A DNA stretch of 64,000 nt from Neptunicoccus cionae (GTDB lineage Bacteria; Pseudomonadota; Alphaproteobacteria; Rhodobacterales; Rhodobacteraceae). The DNA is taken from positions 1-64,000 of the forward strand of contig NZ_BMKA01000007.1 in NCBI RefSeq assembly GCF_014643735.1. The letters run 5' to 3'. Every line of letters begins with the position of its first letter. Position 1 is the stretch's first letter. Positions 47,811 to 56,647 of this stretch are shown here, in pieces. Below the pieces are notes generated by a model. That model saw nothing but the letters and a program-made list of their open reading frames with translations, was not told the origin of the DNA and did no database searches. The position numbers and the translations under genes are program-made.

Positions 47811-49043
47811 ATGTCTTTGTTGTATTCTAATCGGAATTACCGGCTGCTTTTTTCAGCTTCTGCTATTTCGAATCTGGGGGATGGGGTTTCCGCATTGGCC
47901 TTTCCCTGGTTGGCGACCCTGATCACGCGGGATCCGGTTTTAATCGGCTATGTCGCTTTTGCGACCCGCCTGCCGTGGTTGCTGTTTTCTCTGCCGGCCG
48001 GTGTCATCACCGATCGGGGTGACCGGCAGCGGTTGATGGTGATGGCCGATCTGCTGCGGCTTTTGTTGACGTCCGGTGTGATTGCCCTGATTACCTTTCT
48101 GCCGGACCTGCCGCCCGACGATAGGGTGAACTTTTACATTTTGGCGCTCTGCGGCTTGGCCTTTTTGCTCGGCTCTGCCGAAGTGGTGCGGGACAATGCG
48201 GCGCAGACTGCGCTGCCCTCTGTGGTCGCGCCCGGAGATCTGGAACGGGCAAATGGCCAGATCTGGAGCATCGAGCAGATTATGGGCAGCTTCATCGGTC
48301 CGCCTCTGGCCGGTGTGCTGATTGCCTATGCGGTGCCTGCGCCGTTTGCGCTGGATGCTGTGACATTCGCGGTTGCGGCTTGGGTCGTCTGGCTGATTGT
48401 GGTGCCGCCTCGCGCCATGCCAGCCAAGCGCAGCATGGGCGCGGAGGTTCTTGAGGGCTTCAGGTGGCTGATGCAACACCCCAAACTGATGCGCCTTGCG
48501 CTTATGTTGGGTGTGTCCAATATGCTTGCGGTTATGGCGCTGACGGTGCTGGTGTTGTTCTCTCAGGAAATCCTCGGACTAAGCGGCGTGGGCCACGGGT
48601 TTCTGCTGACTGCGGGGGCTGCGGGTGGTGTCGTCGGGGGGATTGTCTGCCCCGGTATTGCGGCGCGCTTAGGGGCAGAGCGCAGCTTGCAGGTGGTGTT
48701 GTGCCTGTTTCCTGTGATGTTCATTCTCATCTATGTGACCTCCAATCCCTGGCTGGTTGCCCTTGCGTTGTTCATCGAGATGTTCGCTGCTTTGTTGTGG
48801 AATGTCGTGACGGTATCTTATCGCCAACGCTTGATTCCAGACGGGTTGTTGGGGCGCGTGAACAGCATTTACCGGTTTTTCGGCTGGGGGATGATGCCAT
48901 TGGGCGCGCTGCTGGCCGGTTGGGTGGTTTCTGTGGCCGAGCCCCAGATCGGGCGGGAGCTTGCCCTGCGGATGCCCTATGCTGTGGCCAGTTGCATTGC
49001 CATTGCGCTGGCGGTTTACGGATTGCTGCGGCTGCGGCTGTGA
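47811..49043 (+). CDS. MFS transporter (EntS/enterobactin-exporter-like class)
   Basis: A 410-residue major-facilitator protein with twelve predicted membrane segments. It opens with YRLLFSASAISNLGDGVSALAFPWLA, has the motif-A loop PAGVITDRGDRQRL between helices 2 and 3, and a central loop near residue 205-215 (RAMPAKRSMGAEVLEGFRWL). The sequence type (NLGDGVSALAFPWLATLITRDP, then WSIEQIMGSFIGPPLAG) matches MFS_3/EntS-type exporters. No siderophore gene is near. It is convergent with the ImuB-like gene (12 bp between stops). The substrate is unknown. Confidence 0.87.
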   Translation: MSLLYSNRNYRLLFSASAISNLGDGVSALAFPWLATLITRDPVLIGYVAFATRLPWLLFSLPAGVITDRGDRQRLMVMADLLRLLLTSGVIALITFLPDLPPDDRVNFYILALCGLAFLLGSAEVVRDNAAQTALPSVVAPGDLERANGQIWSIEQIMGSFIGPPLAGVLIAYAVPAPFALDAVTFAVAAWVVWLIVVPPRAMPAKRSMGAEVLEGFRWLMQHPKLMRLALMLGVSNMLAVMALTVLVLFSQEILGLSGVGHGFLLTAGAAGGVVGGIVCPGIAARLGAERSLQVVLCLFPVMFILIYVTSNPWLVALALFIEMFAALLWNVVTVSYRQRLIPDGLLGRVNSIYRFFGWGMMPLGALLAGWVVSVAEPQIGRELALRMPYAVASCIAIALAVYGLLRLRL

Positions 49044-49055
49044 CCGGGGGGCGGC

Positions 49056-50759
49056 CTAGCCGAAATCCCCCTGACAAAACCAGTCCCCTGACCGCGTGCG
49101 TGTTTTTGTTTCAAACAGCCAGAGCCGTTCCCCCGTGCGGGTTTCCACCTGCCAGTAGTCTCGTGTGCCGCTGCGCCAGTTGGGGTCGTCCAGCCACCAT
49201 TCAGGGGAAATCCGTTCAGGGCCGCTGGCATTGCGGGTGTAAAATTCCCGCCGCCGCCAGCGAAAGCACGGGGGCGGAGGCATCGGACCAGAGGCAGGCG
49301 GAGTTGTGGCGGTAGAAGACGGCGTGGCCTGATCCGTAACGGGGGTGACAATTTCCGGCGGGAAAAGCGTCACAGGCCGGTGCAGGTAAGTTTCGGGCCA
49401 GTGTTTTGCCGGTGCGCAATAAGCTGCAGCCATACGGGTGGCGGTCTTTTCCGGAATATGGCTGTCGGCGGGATGCAAGCGTGTCAGGCTGTCCAACCCG
49501 ACACGCGCACCAAGCCGCCCCAAAAGATCGCTCATAGCGTCGGTATTGTCGCGGCGTTCGCGGGCGGCGGCCACGGCATCTGCGTGACCTTTGTGCTGGA
49601 TGTTGGACAAAGGTTCTGTGAGGAACGCCTCCAGCCGCAAGGTGTCGATGCCAAAACCGGCCTCTATATCGGGCAGGCGCAGCAACAGTAGCGGGCGGAT
49701 GCGGTCGGGATCGTGGTTCGGGCGGGCCAGTCCGATTTCGATGATCTGGACCGTATGATCGGTGCGAAAACACCACAGCCGCAACTGGCGTGCGCCGCGC
49801 CCTGCCTTGCGCAGTTTCTCGCAAAGCGGGGGCAGCAGGCGATCCACTCCGGCGCTTATGTCATCTTCCAGACCAATCGGGTCAGGCAGGGACAGGCGGG
49901 TGGCAAAATGATGGGTCCGTTTCGCCGGAGAAACCGGTTCGGGATCCACCCCGAGCGCCTGATCCAGCCGCATCACCACATCGCGCCCGAAGCGGCGCAC
50001 AAGGGCGGCACGGGGCAGGCCGATCAGGTCCGCGACGATCCGCACTCCCAACCGGTTGAGATTGACGCAATCCTGTTGTGACAACCGCAGGGCGGCCACC
50101 GGCAGGCGGGAAATGGCGGCGCGGGTTTCGCCCGGTGATGCAATGCTCGGAGCGTCGGGGTTGGCGGCAATCCGGCTTGGTGCGGCGCCTCCCTTTTCCC
50201 AATTGCGCCGTTTGAAGGCACGGGAGCGGGTGGCGCGGGCTTCCTGATCAATGGCATCACCGGAGCGATGCGCGCCAGCAGAGTGTCCGGCATAGCGGGC
50301 CAGTGCCCAAGCAGCCCCCGGCGTATCGGCAATCCCGAAACGCCCGGTCAGCCGCAGATCGGTCAGATCCTGCGTGATGCTTTCGGCCATGCCGCTTTCC
50401 CCGTCAAACAGATGGGCGCAGCCGGTGATGTCCAGCAATAGCGAGGCCGGAGCCTCGCTCGCGACCCAAGGGGTATATTTCCCCGCCCAGCGACGCAAAC
50501 TGGCCAGAAAAGCGGCTTCTTGCAGCGGGTTTTCCGGCGCGGTCAGCAGTTCGGGGCAAAACGCCCGCGCATCCGAAAGGGACTGTCCCACCTGCAATCC
50601 TTCGGCAGCAGCCTCGGGCGAGAGACAGGCCAGTGATAGCGCGTTGCCTTGCTGGGCCACAATCGCAAACGGGTGCAGCAAAGCCCCGTGATGGTTGCGC
50701 AGCACCCGTTCGGCAGCAAGATGGGGAAACCAGATGGACAGGATTCGGCGGATCGGCAT
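49056..50759 (-). CDS. imuB: ImuB-like Y-family DNA polymerase homologue
   Basis: A 567-residue protein related to Y-family (DinB/UmuC) polymerases. The start MPIRRILSIWFPHLAAERVLR replaces the catalytic DMDxFFASVE motif, so the acidic active-site residues are absent, as in ImuB, the non-catalytic clamp-binding partner of DnaE2 in SOS mutagenesis. SLLLDITGCAHLFDGE and GIADTPGAAWALARYAGH are also ImuB-like. The long tail (residues about 380-567) includes a proline-rich linker. No imuA lies upstream and no dnaE2 downstream; both neighbours are unrelated genes. ATG chosen at 50759. No LexA box was recognised before it. Confidence 0.82.
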   Translation of the reverse strand: MPIRRILSIWFPHLAAERVLRNHHGALLHPFAIVAQQGNALSLACLSPEAAAEGLQVGQSLSDARAFCPELLTAPENPLQEAAFLASLRRWAGKYTPWVASEAPASLLLDITGCAHLFDGESGMAESITQDLTDLRLTGRFGIADTPGAAWALARYAGHSAGAHRSGDAIDQEARATRSRAFKRRNWEKGGAAPSRIAANPDAPSIASPGETRAAISRLPVAALRLSQQDCVNLNRLGVRIVADLIGLPRAALVRRFGRDVVMRLDQALGVDPEPVSPAKRTHHFATRLSLPDPIGLEDDISAGVDRLLPPLCEKLRKAGRGARQLRLWCFRTDHTVQIIEIGLARPNHDPDRIRPLLLLRLPDIEAGFGIDTLRLEAFLTEPLSNIQHKGHADAVAAARERRDNTDAMSDLLGRLGARVGLDSLTRLHPADSHIPEKTATRMAAAYCAPAKHWPETYLHRPVTLFPPEIVTPVTDQATPSSTATTPPASGPMPPPPCFRWRRREFYTRNASGPERISPEWWLDDPNWRSGTRDYWQVETRTGERLWLFETKTRTRSGDWFCQGDFG

Positions 50760-50848
50760 AAAACTAACAGAGTTGTGTTCCTGTTTTGTTCTTATCAAGA
50801 TTCGCAGTGCGGAGTCGAGATGATTCCCGCAGATAACCGAACAGACAG

Positions 50849-51544
50849 TTAGGGCGCAGCCGCTTCTACGTATTCGCGCAGCTTTGTTACGCTGGGGATA
50901 TGCAGGCTGCGTTTGACCCGCAACAATACGCCAGCGTTGCGCATCCGGCCCATTTCGCGGGCAACGCTTTCGCGCGAAGAGAACACCACAGCGGCCAGTT
51001 CGGATTGGGTCGGCGGGCGGTCGATCAACACGGAATCGCCGTTGCCTGCGCGTTTTTCCACCAAATCAAGGATCGCATCGCGAAGCCTTTCATCAGCGGA
51101 TTTCGCATTGAAATCAATCACCCGCTTGGAGAGCCGCCGCAAATGCCCCACCAGCAGCATCAACAAGGTATAGCTGAGGTCGGGATTCTTGCGCACCAGT
51201 ACCCTGAACTGTTCAGGTGTGATGCGCGCGACGATACTGTCCCGCTCGGCTATGGCGTCACTGGAGCGGGGGGCTTCGTCGAGCGCCGAGAACTCTCCGA
51301 TGCAGTCGCCGTTGGAAAAAGTCAGCAAAGACACTTCTCGTCCGGCATCGGTGTAGACCGTCGCACGGATAGAACCGTCGATGACGAAATAAACGTCCAT
51401 ACTGTCCTTGTCGTCTGCCGAAATCAGGAAATGACGGGCACGGTACGTTTTTACCGTCCACAGGGACGACAACTCGTTCCATGACTCATCACTTAAGCGG
51501 CCCAAGAAAGACGTGCTTGGAAATGTCAGCTCGTTTCGCTGCAT
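50849..51544 (-). CDS. Crp/Fnr-family transcriptional regulator
   Basis: A 231-residue regulator with an N-terminal cyclic-nucleotide-binding-like beta roll (residues about 20-130, with DVYFVIDGSIRATVYTDAGREVSLLTFSNGDCIGEFSALDEAPRS), a dimer helix, and a C-terminal Crp-type HTH (PPTQSELAAVVFSSRESVAREMGRMRNAG). The SRES-V-ARE recognition pattern is typical. It has no cysteine cluster for an FeS centre, so it is CRP-like rather than FNR-like; GEFSALDEAPRS lies in the phosphate-binding cassette. It is transcribed alone. Start at 51544 (MQRNELTF). Its target genes are unknown. Confidence 0.88.
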   Translation of the reverse strand: MQRNELTFPSTSFLGRLSDESWNELSSLWTVKTYRARHFLISADDKDSMDVYFVIDGSIRATVYTDAGREVSLLTFSNGDCIGEFSALDEAPRSSDAIAERDSIVARITPEQFRVLVRKNPDLSYTLLMLLVGHLRRLSKRVIDFNAKSADERLRDAILDLVEKRAGNGDSVLIDRPPTQSELAAVVFSSRESVAREMGRMRNAGVLLRVKRSLHIPSVTKLREYVEAAAP

Positions 51545-51655
51545 GGTTCTCCCCAGTATTCCCGACACTATGGCGCGGGTATGGATTCAAGAATAGCACC
51601 CAAATGGTCAAAAACGGCTGAAAATCCTGATTTTGTCGCATTTAGGCTTGCGGAT

Positions 51656-51692
51656 ATGAAAAATGTGGTGAAATTTTCATGTATAATTTCAT
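51656..51692 (+). promoter_or_regulatory. Promoter and candidate operator of the XRE-cupin gene
   Basis: A consensus -10 box TATAAT lies at 51682-51687, 18 bp before the start codon of the XRE-cupin gene. Overlapping and just upstream is an inverted repeat ATGAAAA (51656-51662) / TTTTCAT (51674-51680), and a further TTTCAT follows at 51687-51692. The location suggests autoregulation. No convincing -35 box is seen. Confidence 0.45.
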
Positions 51693-51704
51693 GCACGGGG
51701 AATC

Positions 51705-52277
51705 ATGCCGGATACGTCGCACCACCTTTCTGCATCTCTCGGGGCTGATCTGCGGGCCTTGCGCAAGCTGCGCAATGTGACCCTGACCGCATTGGCGGAG
51801 GCTTCGGGGAAATCTGTTGGCTGGCTCAGTCAGGTGGAGCGGGATATTTCCCATCCCTCGATTGAGGAGCTTAAGACCCTCGCGCAAGCACTGGATGTAT
51901 CCGTATCACTGTTTTTCGGGCAAGCCCCCGCAATTGCGGGGGAAGAGGGCTACGTTGTGCGCAAAGGCGCGCGGCGTCAGATCGGGACCACCAACGATGG
52001 GTTGGTCGAAGAACTGCTGTCGCCCGATCTGACCGATGACTTTGAGATGTTCCATTCAACATTTGAGTCCGGTGCGCAGATGGACCATTTTGAAAGCCGC
52101 CCGACGCAGGAAGTCGGCTATCTGATTTCAGGGCGGCTGCGGCTGTGGGTTGGGGCGCATCAGTTCGACTTACAACCGGGCGATAGTTTTCGCATTCGCG
52201 GCGAACCTTACCGCTGGGCCAATCCGTGGGATCAGGACGCGGTGGCGGTCTGGGCCATCGCGCCACCAGTGTACTGA
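51705..52277 (+). CDS. XRE-family regulator with cupin sensor domain
   Basis: A 190-residue regulator: N-terminal HTH (LGADLRALRKLRNVTLTALAEASGKSVGWLSQVERD, residues about 10-60) and a C-terminal cupin domain (about 105-185) with HFESRPTQEVGYLISGRLRL and LQPGDSFRIRG, the usual small-ligand sensing fold. It starts a group of co-oriented genes for N-methylated amine breakdown (52300-59546) and is the obvious local regulator, 22 bp upstream of the GFA gene. The ligand is not known. Such XRE-cupin proteins commonly control polyamine, betaine or amino-acid catabolism. Confidence 0.88.
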   Translation: MPDTSHHLSASLGADLRALRKLRNVTLTALAEASGKSVGWLSQVERDISHPSIEELKTLAQALDVSVSLFFGQAPAIAGEEGYVVRKGARRQIGTTNDGLVEELLSPDLTDDFEMFHSTFESGAQMDHFESRPTQEVGYLISGRLRLWVGAHQFDLQPGDSFRIRGEPYRWANPWDQDAVAVWAIAPPVY

Positions 52278-52299
52278 TGCAGCTTTAAGGGAGAGACTG

Positions 52300-52683
52300 A
52301 TGAAAACCGGATCGTGCCTGTGCGGCGCTGTTACCTTTGAGGTTAGCGGGGAAATGCGTCCCTCGGTTGCCTGTCATTGCACCCAATGCCGCAAGACCAG
52401 CGGCCATTACTGGAGCGCGACACAGGTGCCAAGCGATAGGTTGACCCTGACTAGAAGTGACGGTCTGCAATGGTATCAATCCTCGCCCACCGCACGGCGC
52501 GGGTTTTGTTCGGTCTGCGGATCATCGCTGTTCTGGGAAATGGAAAGCGAGGCGGCAACGTCGATTGGCACCGGCACCATTGACGGGGACACGGGCCTGC
52601 ACACAGAGAAACATATCTTTGTTGCGGATAAAGGCGATTATTACGAGATTGCCGACAGACTGCCCCAGAAGGAACAAACCTGA
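52300..52683 (+). CDS. GFA-family (glutathione-dependent formaldehyde-activating-like) protein
   Basis: A 127-residue zinc protein of the GFA/CENP-V family: CLCGAVTFEV, CHCTQCRKTSGHYW and RGFCSVCGSSLFWE contain the cysteines of two zinc sites. Founding members were proposed to speed the addition of glutathione to formaldehyde. That would suit an operon whose dehydrogenases release formaldehyde or methylene-THF. Translation is coupled to the LysE gene (ATGTGA-type overlap, one base). The strong ribosome site AAGGGAGAG fixes the start at 52300. Function in this context is inference. Confidence 0.83.
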   Translation: MKTGSCLCGAVTFEVSGEMRPSVACHCTQCRKTSGHYWSATQVPSDRLTLTRSDGLQWYQSSPTARRGFCSVCGSSLFWEMESEAATSIGTGTIDGDTGLHTEKHIFVADKGDYYEIADRLPQKEQT

Positions 52684-53306
52684 TGTGGGATGTTCTGACC
52701 GGATTTGACCCTGCGGTGATGATGGCCTTTATCGGGGCTGGCCTTTTGCTGAACCTGACACCGGGCGCTGATTTCGTCTTTGTCTCGGCCTCGGGCATGT
52801 CGGGCGGTCCGCGCATCGGCATGGCGGCTGCTGTGGGCGTCAACTGCGGGATCGCTGTGCATATCCTGATGGCGGCGGCGGGGCTGTCTGCCTTGCTGCT
52901 GGCCCACCCTGCCGCCTATAGCGCGATCCGTTATGCGGGGGCGGCCTATCTACTGGTTTTGGCAGTTCAGGCTTGGCGGGCGGATAGCGATGTGGCGCGG
53001 GGCCGTGCCGCCCAAAGCGGTACAGCCGCGATCCGGCGCGGGTTTGTGACCAATGTTCTGAACCCGAAAACCGCCCTGTTCATCTTTGCCTTCATTCCGC
53101 AATTCACCGATCCCATGATCGGCCCGATCTGGATGCAGATCCTTGTGCTTGGCGCAGTGTTCCAGTTCTTCGGCTTACTTTTCTGTCTCTGCCTTGGCGC
53201 AGCGGCAGGTGCTTTTTCGGCGGCTCTGCGCAAGCGGGTCGCAATCCTCAACAAGATAACAGCAATCCTGTTTGGCGGTCTCGCTGCCAGACTGGTGATC
53301 GACTAA
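52683..53306 (+). CDS. LysE/RhtB family exporter
   Basis: A 207-residue membrane protein with about six hydrophobic segments: LLLNLTPGADFVFVSASGMSGGPRIGMAAAVG is the family's N-terminal TPG segment, and NPKTALFIFAFIPQF is the central motif. It exports amino acids or related zwitterions. The start overlaps the GFA stop by one base and the gene ends 10 bp before the first dehydrogenase. Within this operon it may expel surplus glycine, sarcosine or a methylated analogue. The substrate is unproven. It is distinct from the LysE at 20849-21472. Confidence 0.87.
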   Translation: MWDVLTGFDPAVMMAFIGAGLLLNLTPGADFVFVSASGMSGGPRIGMAAAVGVNCGIAVHILMAAAGLSALLLAHPAAYSAIRYAGAAYLLVLAVQAWRADSDVARGRAAQSGTAAIRRGFVTNVLNPKTALFIFAFIPQFTDPMIGPIWMQILVLGAVFQFFGLLFCLCLGAAAGAFSAALRKRVAILNKITAILFGGLAARLVID

Positions 53307-53316
53307 GGAGTTCAAC

Positions 53317-55758
53317 ATGGCTGATTTTCCAACGACTGCACGCGTGGTCATCATCGGCGGCGGCGCTGTCGGGGCGTCCGCGCTTTACCATCTGGCTAAG
53401 GCGGGCTGGTCTGATTGTGTCCTGCTGGAAAAGAACGAACTGACCGCCGGGTCCACGTGGCACGCGGCAGGGAATATCCCGACGTTTTCCACCAGCTGGT
53501 CGATCATGAACATGCAGCGCTATTCCACCGAGCTGTATCGCCGTCTGGGCGAAGAAGTGGATTACCCGATGAACTACAACGTCACCGGTTCGATCCGGCT
53601 GGCCCATTCCAAGGAACGGATGCAAGAGTTCGAACGGGCCGCAGGGATGGGGCGCTATCAGGGGATGGATATTACCATCGAAACCCCGAAAGAAGCGCAG
53701 GAGCGGTATCCTTTCCTTGAAGTCCACGATCTCGAAGGGACGCTTTACGATCCTTATGACGGCGATATGGACCCGTCGCAGCTGACGCAAGCGCTGGCCA
53801 AGGGCGCGCGGGATATGGGGGCGCAGATTTTGCGGTTCACCCCTGCAACCGGCGTGCGGCGCGAAGGCGATGAGTGGATTGTGGAGACTGAAAAGGGCGA
53901 AATCCGCTGCGAATTTGTGGTGAATGCTGCGGGCTATTACGCACAGCGTGTGGGGGAATGGTTCAAGCCCTATGGCGGGCGCACTGTGCCAATGATGGTG
54001 ATGAGCCACCAGTATATGCTGACCGAAGAAATCCCCGAGATAGAGGCTTATACCAAGGAACACGGCAAGCTGCCTTTGCTGCGAGATGTGGATTCCTCTT
54101 ACTATCTGCGGCAGGAAAAGACCGGCCTGAACCTTGGCCCGTATGAACGCAACTGCAAGGCCCATTGGGTGACACCAGAAGACCCGATGCCCGAGGATTT
54201 CAGCTTTCAACTGTACCCCGATGATCTGGAACGACTGGAATGGTATATGGAAGACGCAATGGCCCGTGTGCCGTTGCTGGGGCAAAGCGGCATTAACAAG
54301 GTGATCAACGGCCCGATCCCCTATGCCCCTGACGGCTTGCCGTTGCTTGGCCCTATGCCTGGTGTGAAAAACGCGTTTGAGGCGTGTGTCTTTACCTTTG
54401 GCATCGCGCAGGCCGGTGGCGCTGGCAAGGTGCTGGCGGAATGGATCACCGAGGGCGAGACCGAGTGGGATATGTGGGCGGTCGATCCGCGCCGCTATAC
54501 CGATTACACAGACGAAGATTACTGCGTTCAGAAAGGGATGGAGGTCTACGGCCACGAATACGCCATGCACTTCCCCCACCACGAATGGCCTGCGGGACGG
54601 GACAAGAAACTGTCCCCGAACCACGATAAGGTTGTCGAACTGGGCGGCGTCATGGGGGCCTATAACGGCTGGGAGCGGGCCAACTGGTTTGCCAAGGACG
54701 GTGATGACACCTCGGAGGACTCCACCCACACGTGGAACCGACAGGGGCCGTGGACCCAGCGCGTGAAAGAGGAATGCGAAGCGGTGCGCGACCATTGCGG
54801 TGTGCTCGACTTGCCGGGGTTTTCGCGGTTCTGGATACAGGGCGAAGGCGCTGATGACTGGCTGCGCGGATTTTGTACCGGCGGCATCCCCAAGGCAGGG
54901 CGGATGAACCTAATCTATGTATCGGACAGCCGTGGACGGATCTTAACAGAAATGTCCTGCATTCGTCTGGAAGAGAACAGTTTCGTCCTGATCACCGCCG
55001 CCACAGCGCAGTGGCACGACGGAGAGCTGATCCGCAATTCCGTGCCCGAAGGCGTGACGGTCCGCGAAACCACCACCGAACGGGACACGCTGATCGTGAC
55101 CGGCCCGAAATCCCGCGCGGTTCTGTCGGGCATTACAGATGCCGATCTGGAACAGGGCTGGCTGACCCACCAGTGGGCGACAGTGGCAGGGAAAAAGGCG
55201 TTTCTGATCCGTGTTTCCTTTGCGGGGGAGCTCGGCTGGGAAATCCACGCCGAAAACGCCGATATGCCGCCGATCTATCAGGCGGTGCTGGATGCGGGGG
55301 CCAAGCCCTTTGGCATGTATGCGCTCAATTCCCTGCGGATCGAAAAAGGCTACCGCGCGTGGAAGGGCGATCTGTCTACGGATTACACCCTGCTGGAGGG
55401 CGGTCTGGAGCGTTTCGTCAAGCTGGACAAGCCGTTTGAGTTTACAGGCAAGGCTGCGATCCAGAACGAAAAGCAGCAGGGCCGCAAGAAGGCGTTTGTT
55501 ACGCTGCTGGTGGACGCTGGAGAATCCGATGCGCCATATATGTCAACGCTTTGGCATGACGGGCAGGTCGTGGGTGAAACCACTTCGGGGGATTGGGGCT
55601 ACCGCGTGAATGCCTCGGTTGCGCTGGGCATGGTGCGGGCTGATCTGGCGGAAGCCGGAACCGAATTGGAAGTGGAAATCTACGGCAAGCGGTTCAAAGC
55701 CGTGGTGCAGGAAGATGCGCCGCTTTGGGACCCGCAGAACGAACGTTTGCGCGCCTGA
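53317..55758 (+). CDS. FAD-dependent dimethylglycine/sarcosine dehydrogenase-like protein 1
   Basis: An 813-residue fusion. The N-terminal DAO-type FAD domain (about 1-370) starts VVIIGGGAVGASALYHLAKAG and contains GSTWHAAG, whose His is the covalent FAD site in dimethylglycine and sarcosine dehydrogenases. The C-terminal half (about 430-813) is a GcvT-like tetrahydrofolate-binding part with GELGWEIHAE, followed by the barrel GQVVGETTSGDWGYRVNASVALGM. Such enzymes demethylate dimethylglycine or sarcosine and pass the carbon to THF. It is followed 16 bp later by the homocysteine methyltransferase. The exact substrate is not decided by sequence; the AGNIPTFST segment differs from the second copy (AGLIAQLRA). 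Confidence 0.88.
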   Translation: MADFPTTARVVIIGGGAVGASALYHLAKAGWSDCVLLEKNELTAGSTWHAAGNIPTFSTSWSIMNMQRYSTELYRRLGEEVDYPMNYNVTGSIRLAHSKERMQEFERAAGMGRYQGMDITIETPKEAQERYPFLEVHDLEGTLYDPYDGDMDPSQLTQALAKGARDMGAQILRFTPATGVRREGDEWIVETEKGEIRCEFVVNAAGYYAQRVGEWFKPYGGRTVPMMVMSHQYMLTEEIPEIEAYTKEHGKLPLLRDVDSSYYLRQEKTGLNLGPYERNCKAHWVTPEDPMPEDFSFQLYPDDLERLEWYMEDAMARVPLLGQSGINKVINGPIPYAPDGLPLLGPMPGVKNAFEACVFTFGIAQAGGAGKVLAEWITEGETEWDMWAVDPRRYTDYTDEDYCVQKGMEVYGHEYAMHFPHHEWPAGRDKKLSPNHDKVVELGGVMGAYNGWERANWFAKDGDDTSEDSTHTWNRQGPWTQRVKEECEAVRDHCGVLDLPGFSRFWIQGEGADDWLRGFCTGGIPKAGRMNLIYVSDSRGRILTEMSCIRLEENSFVLITAATAQWHDGELIRNSVPEGVTVRETTTERDTLIVTGPKSRAVLSGITDADLEQGWLTHQWATVAGKKAFLIRVSFAGELGWEIHAENADMPPIYQAVLDAGAKPFGMYALNSLRIEKGYRAWKGDLSTDYTLLEGGLERFVKLDKPFEFTGKAAIQNEKQQGRKKAFVTLLVDAGESDAPYMSTLWHDGQVVGETTSGDWGYRVNASVALGMVRADLAEAGTELEVEIYGKRFKAVVQEDAPLWDPQNERLRA

Positions 55759-55774
55759 TAGAAGGGAGATTACG

Positions 55775-56647
55775 ATGACGATTACAATTCTTGACGGTGG
55801 CATGGGGCAGGAACTGCTGCGCCGATCGGCCCATCCGGCCCACCCTATGTGGTCTGCTAAGGTGCTGATGGATGAACCGGAAATTGTGCAAGGCCTGCAC
55901 GAGGATTTCATCAGGTCCGGTGCGCAGGTGATCACGCTCAACAGCTATTCCGCTACACCGGAACGGTTGACGCGGGACGGCAAGCCGGACTGGTTCGAGC
56001 CGCTGCAAAAACGGGCGATTGCGCTGGCCAAGGCGGCGCGGGACGGGATTGATCCTTCGGTGAAGATCGCAGGGTGTCTGCCGCCGTTGCGGGCATCCTA
56101 TCGTCCTGACCTGTCGCCGGATTTTGAAGACAATTTGCGCCGTTACCAAGAAATCGTGGCGGTACAAAAGGATCATGTGGATCTGATCCAATGCGAAACC
56201 ATGTCCTCCATCGCCGAGGCAACGGCGGCCTGTACCGCAGCCGTGGAAACCGGTCTTCCGGTCTGGCTGGGCCTATCGGTGGCTGATGATGCCAGCAACA
56301 CGTTGCGGTCAGGCGAGCCACTGGAACAGGCGCTCGACGCGGTAGAGGGGCTGGGGGCGGCGGCGATCCTGCTGAACTGCTCCATCCCCGAAGCGATCAG
56401 CGCTGCCCTGCCACTGGTGGCACAACGGGGCGTTCGGTTCGGCGCATACGCCAACGGGTTCACGTCAATTTCGGCCTTACAGCCCGGCGGAACAGTGGAT
56501 GGATTGCAAGCACGCACCGATCTGGGGCCAGCGGCATACGCCGATTTTGCGGCGGAATGGGTCAGCCTTGGCGCAACCATAATCGGTGGCTGTTGCGAGG
56601 TCGGACCAGACCATATTGCCGAACTCAGCCGGAGGTTTGCAGGATGA
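55775..56647 (+). CDS. Homocysteine S-methyltransferase (BHMT/MmuM-like)
   Basis: A 290-residue zinc methyltransferase: ILDGGMGQELLRR opens the barrel, ITLNSYSATPERL is the substrate-loop region, LLNCSIPEAI carries the first Cys and GGCCEVGPDHI the paired zinc cysteines. Family members move a methyl group from betaine, S-methylmethionine or a similar donor to homocysteine. Located between two dimethylglycine-type dehydrogenases, a betaine-like donor would give dimethylglycine as the next substrate. AAGGGAG precedes the ATG at 55775. The stop overlaps the next gene by 4 bp. The donor is inferred. Confidence 0.87.
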   Translation: MTITILDGGMGQELLRRSAHPAHPMWSAKVLMDEPEIVQGLHEDFIRSGAQVITLNSYSATPERLTRDGKPDWFEPLQKRAIALAKAARDGIDPSVKIAGCLPPLRASYRPDLSPDFEDNLRRYQEIVAVQKDHVDLIQCETMSSIAEATAACTAAVETGLPVWLGLSVADDASNTLRSGEPLEQALDAVEGLGAAAILLNCSIPEAISAALPLVAQRGVRFGAYANGFTSISALQPGGTVDGLQARTDLGPAAYADFAAEWVSLGATIIGGCCEVGPDHIAELSRRFAG

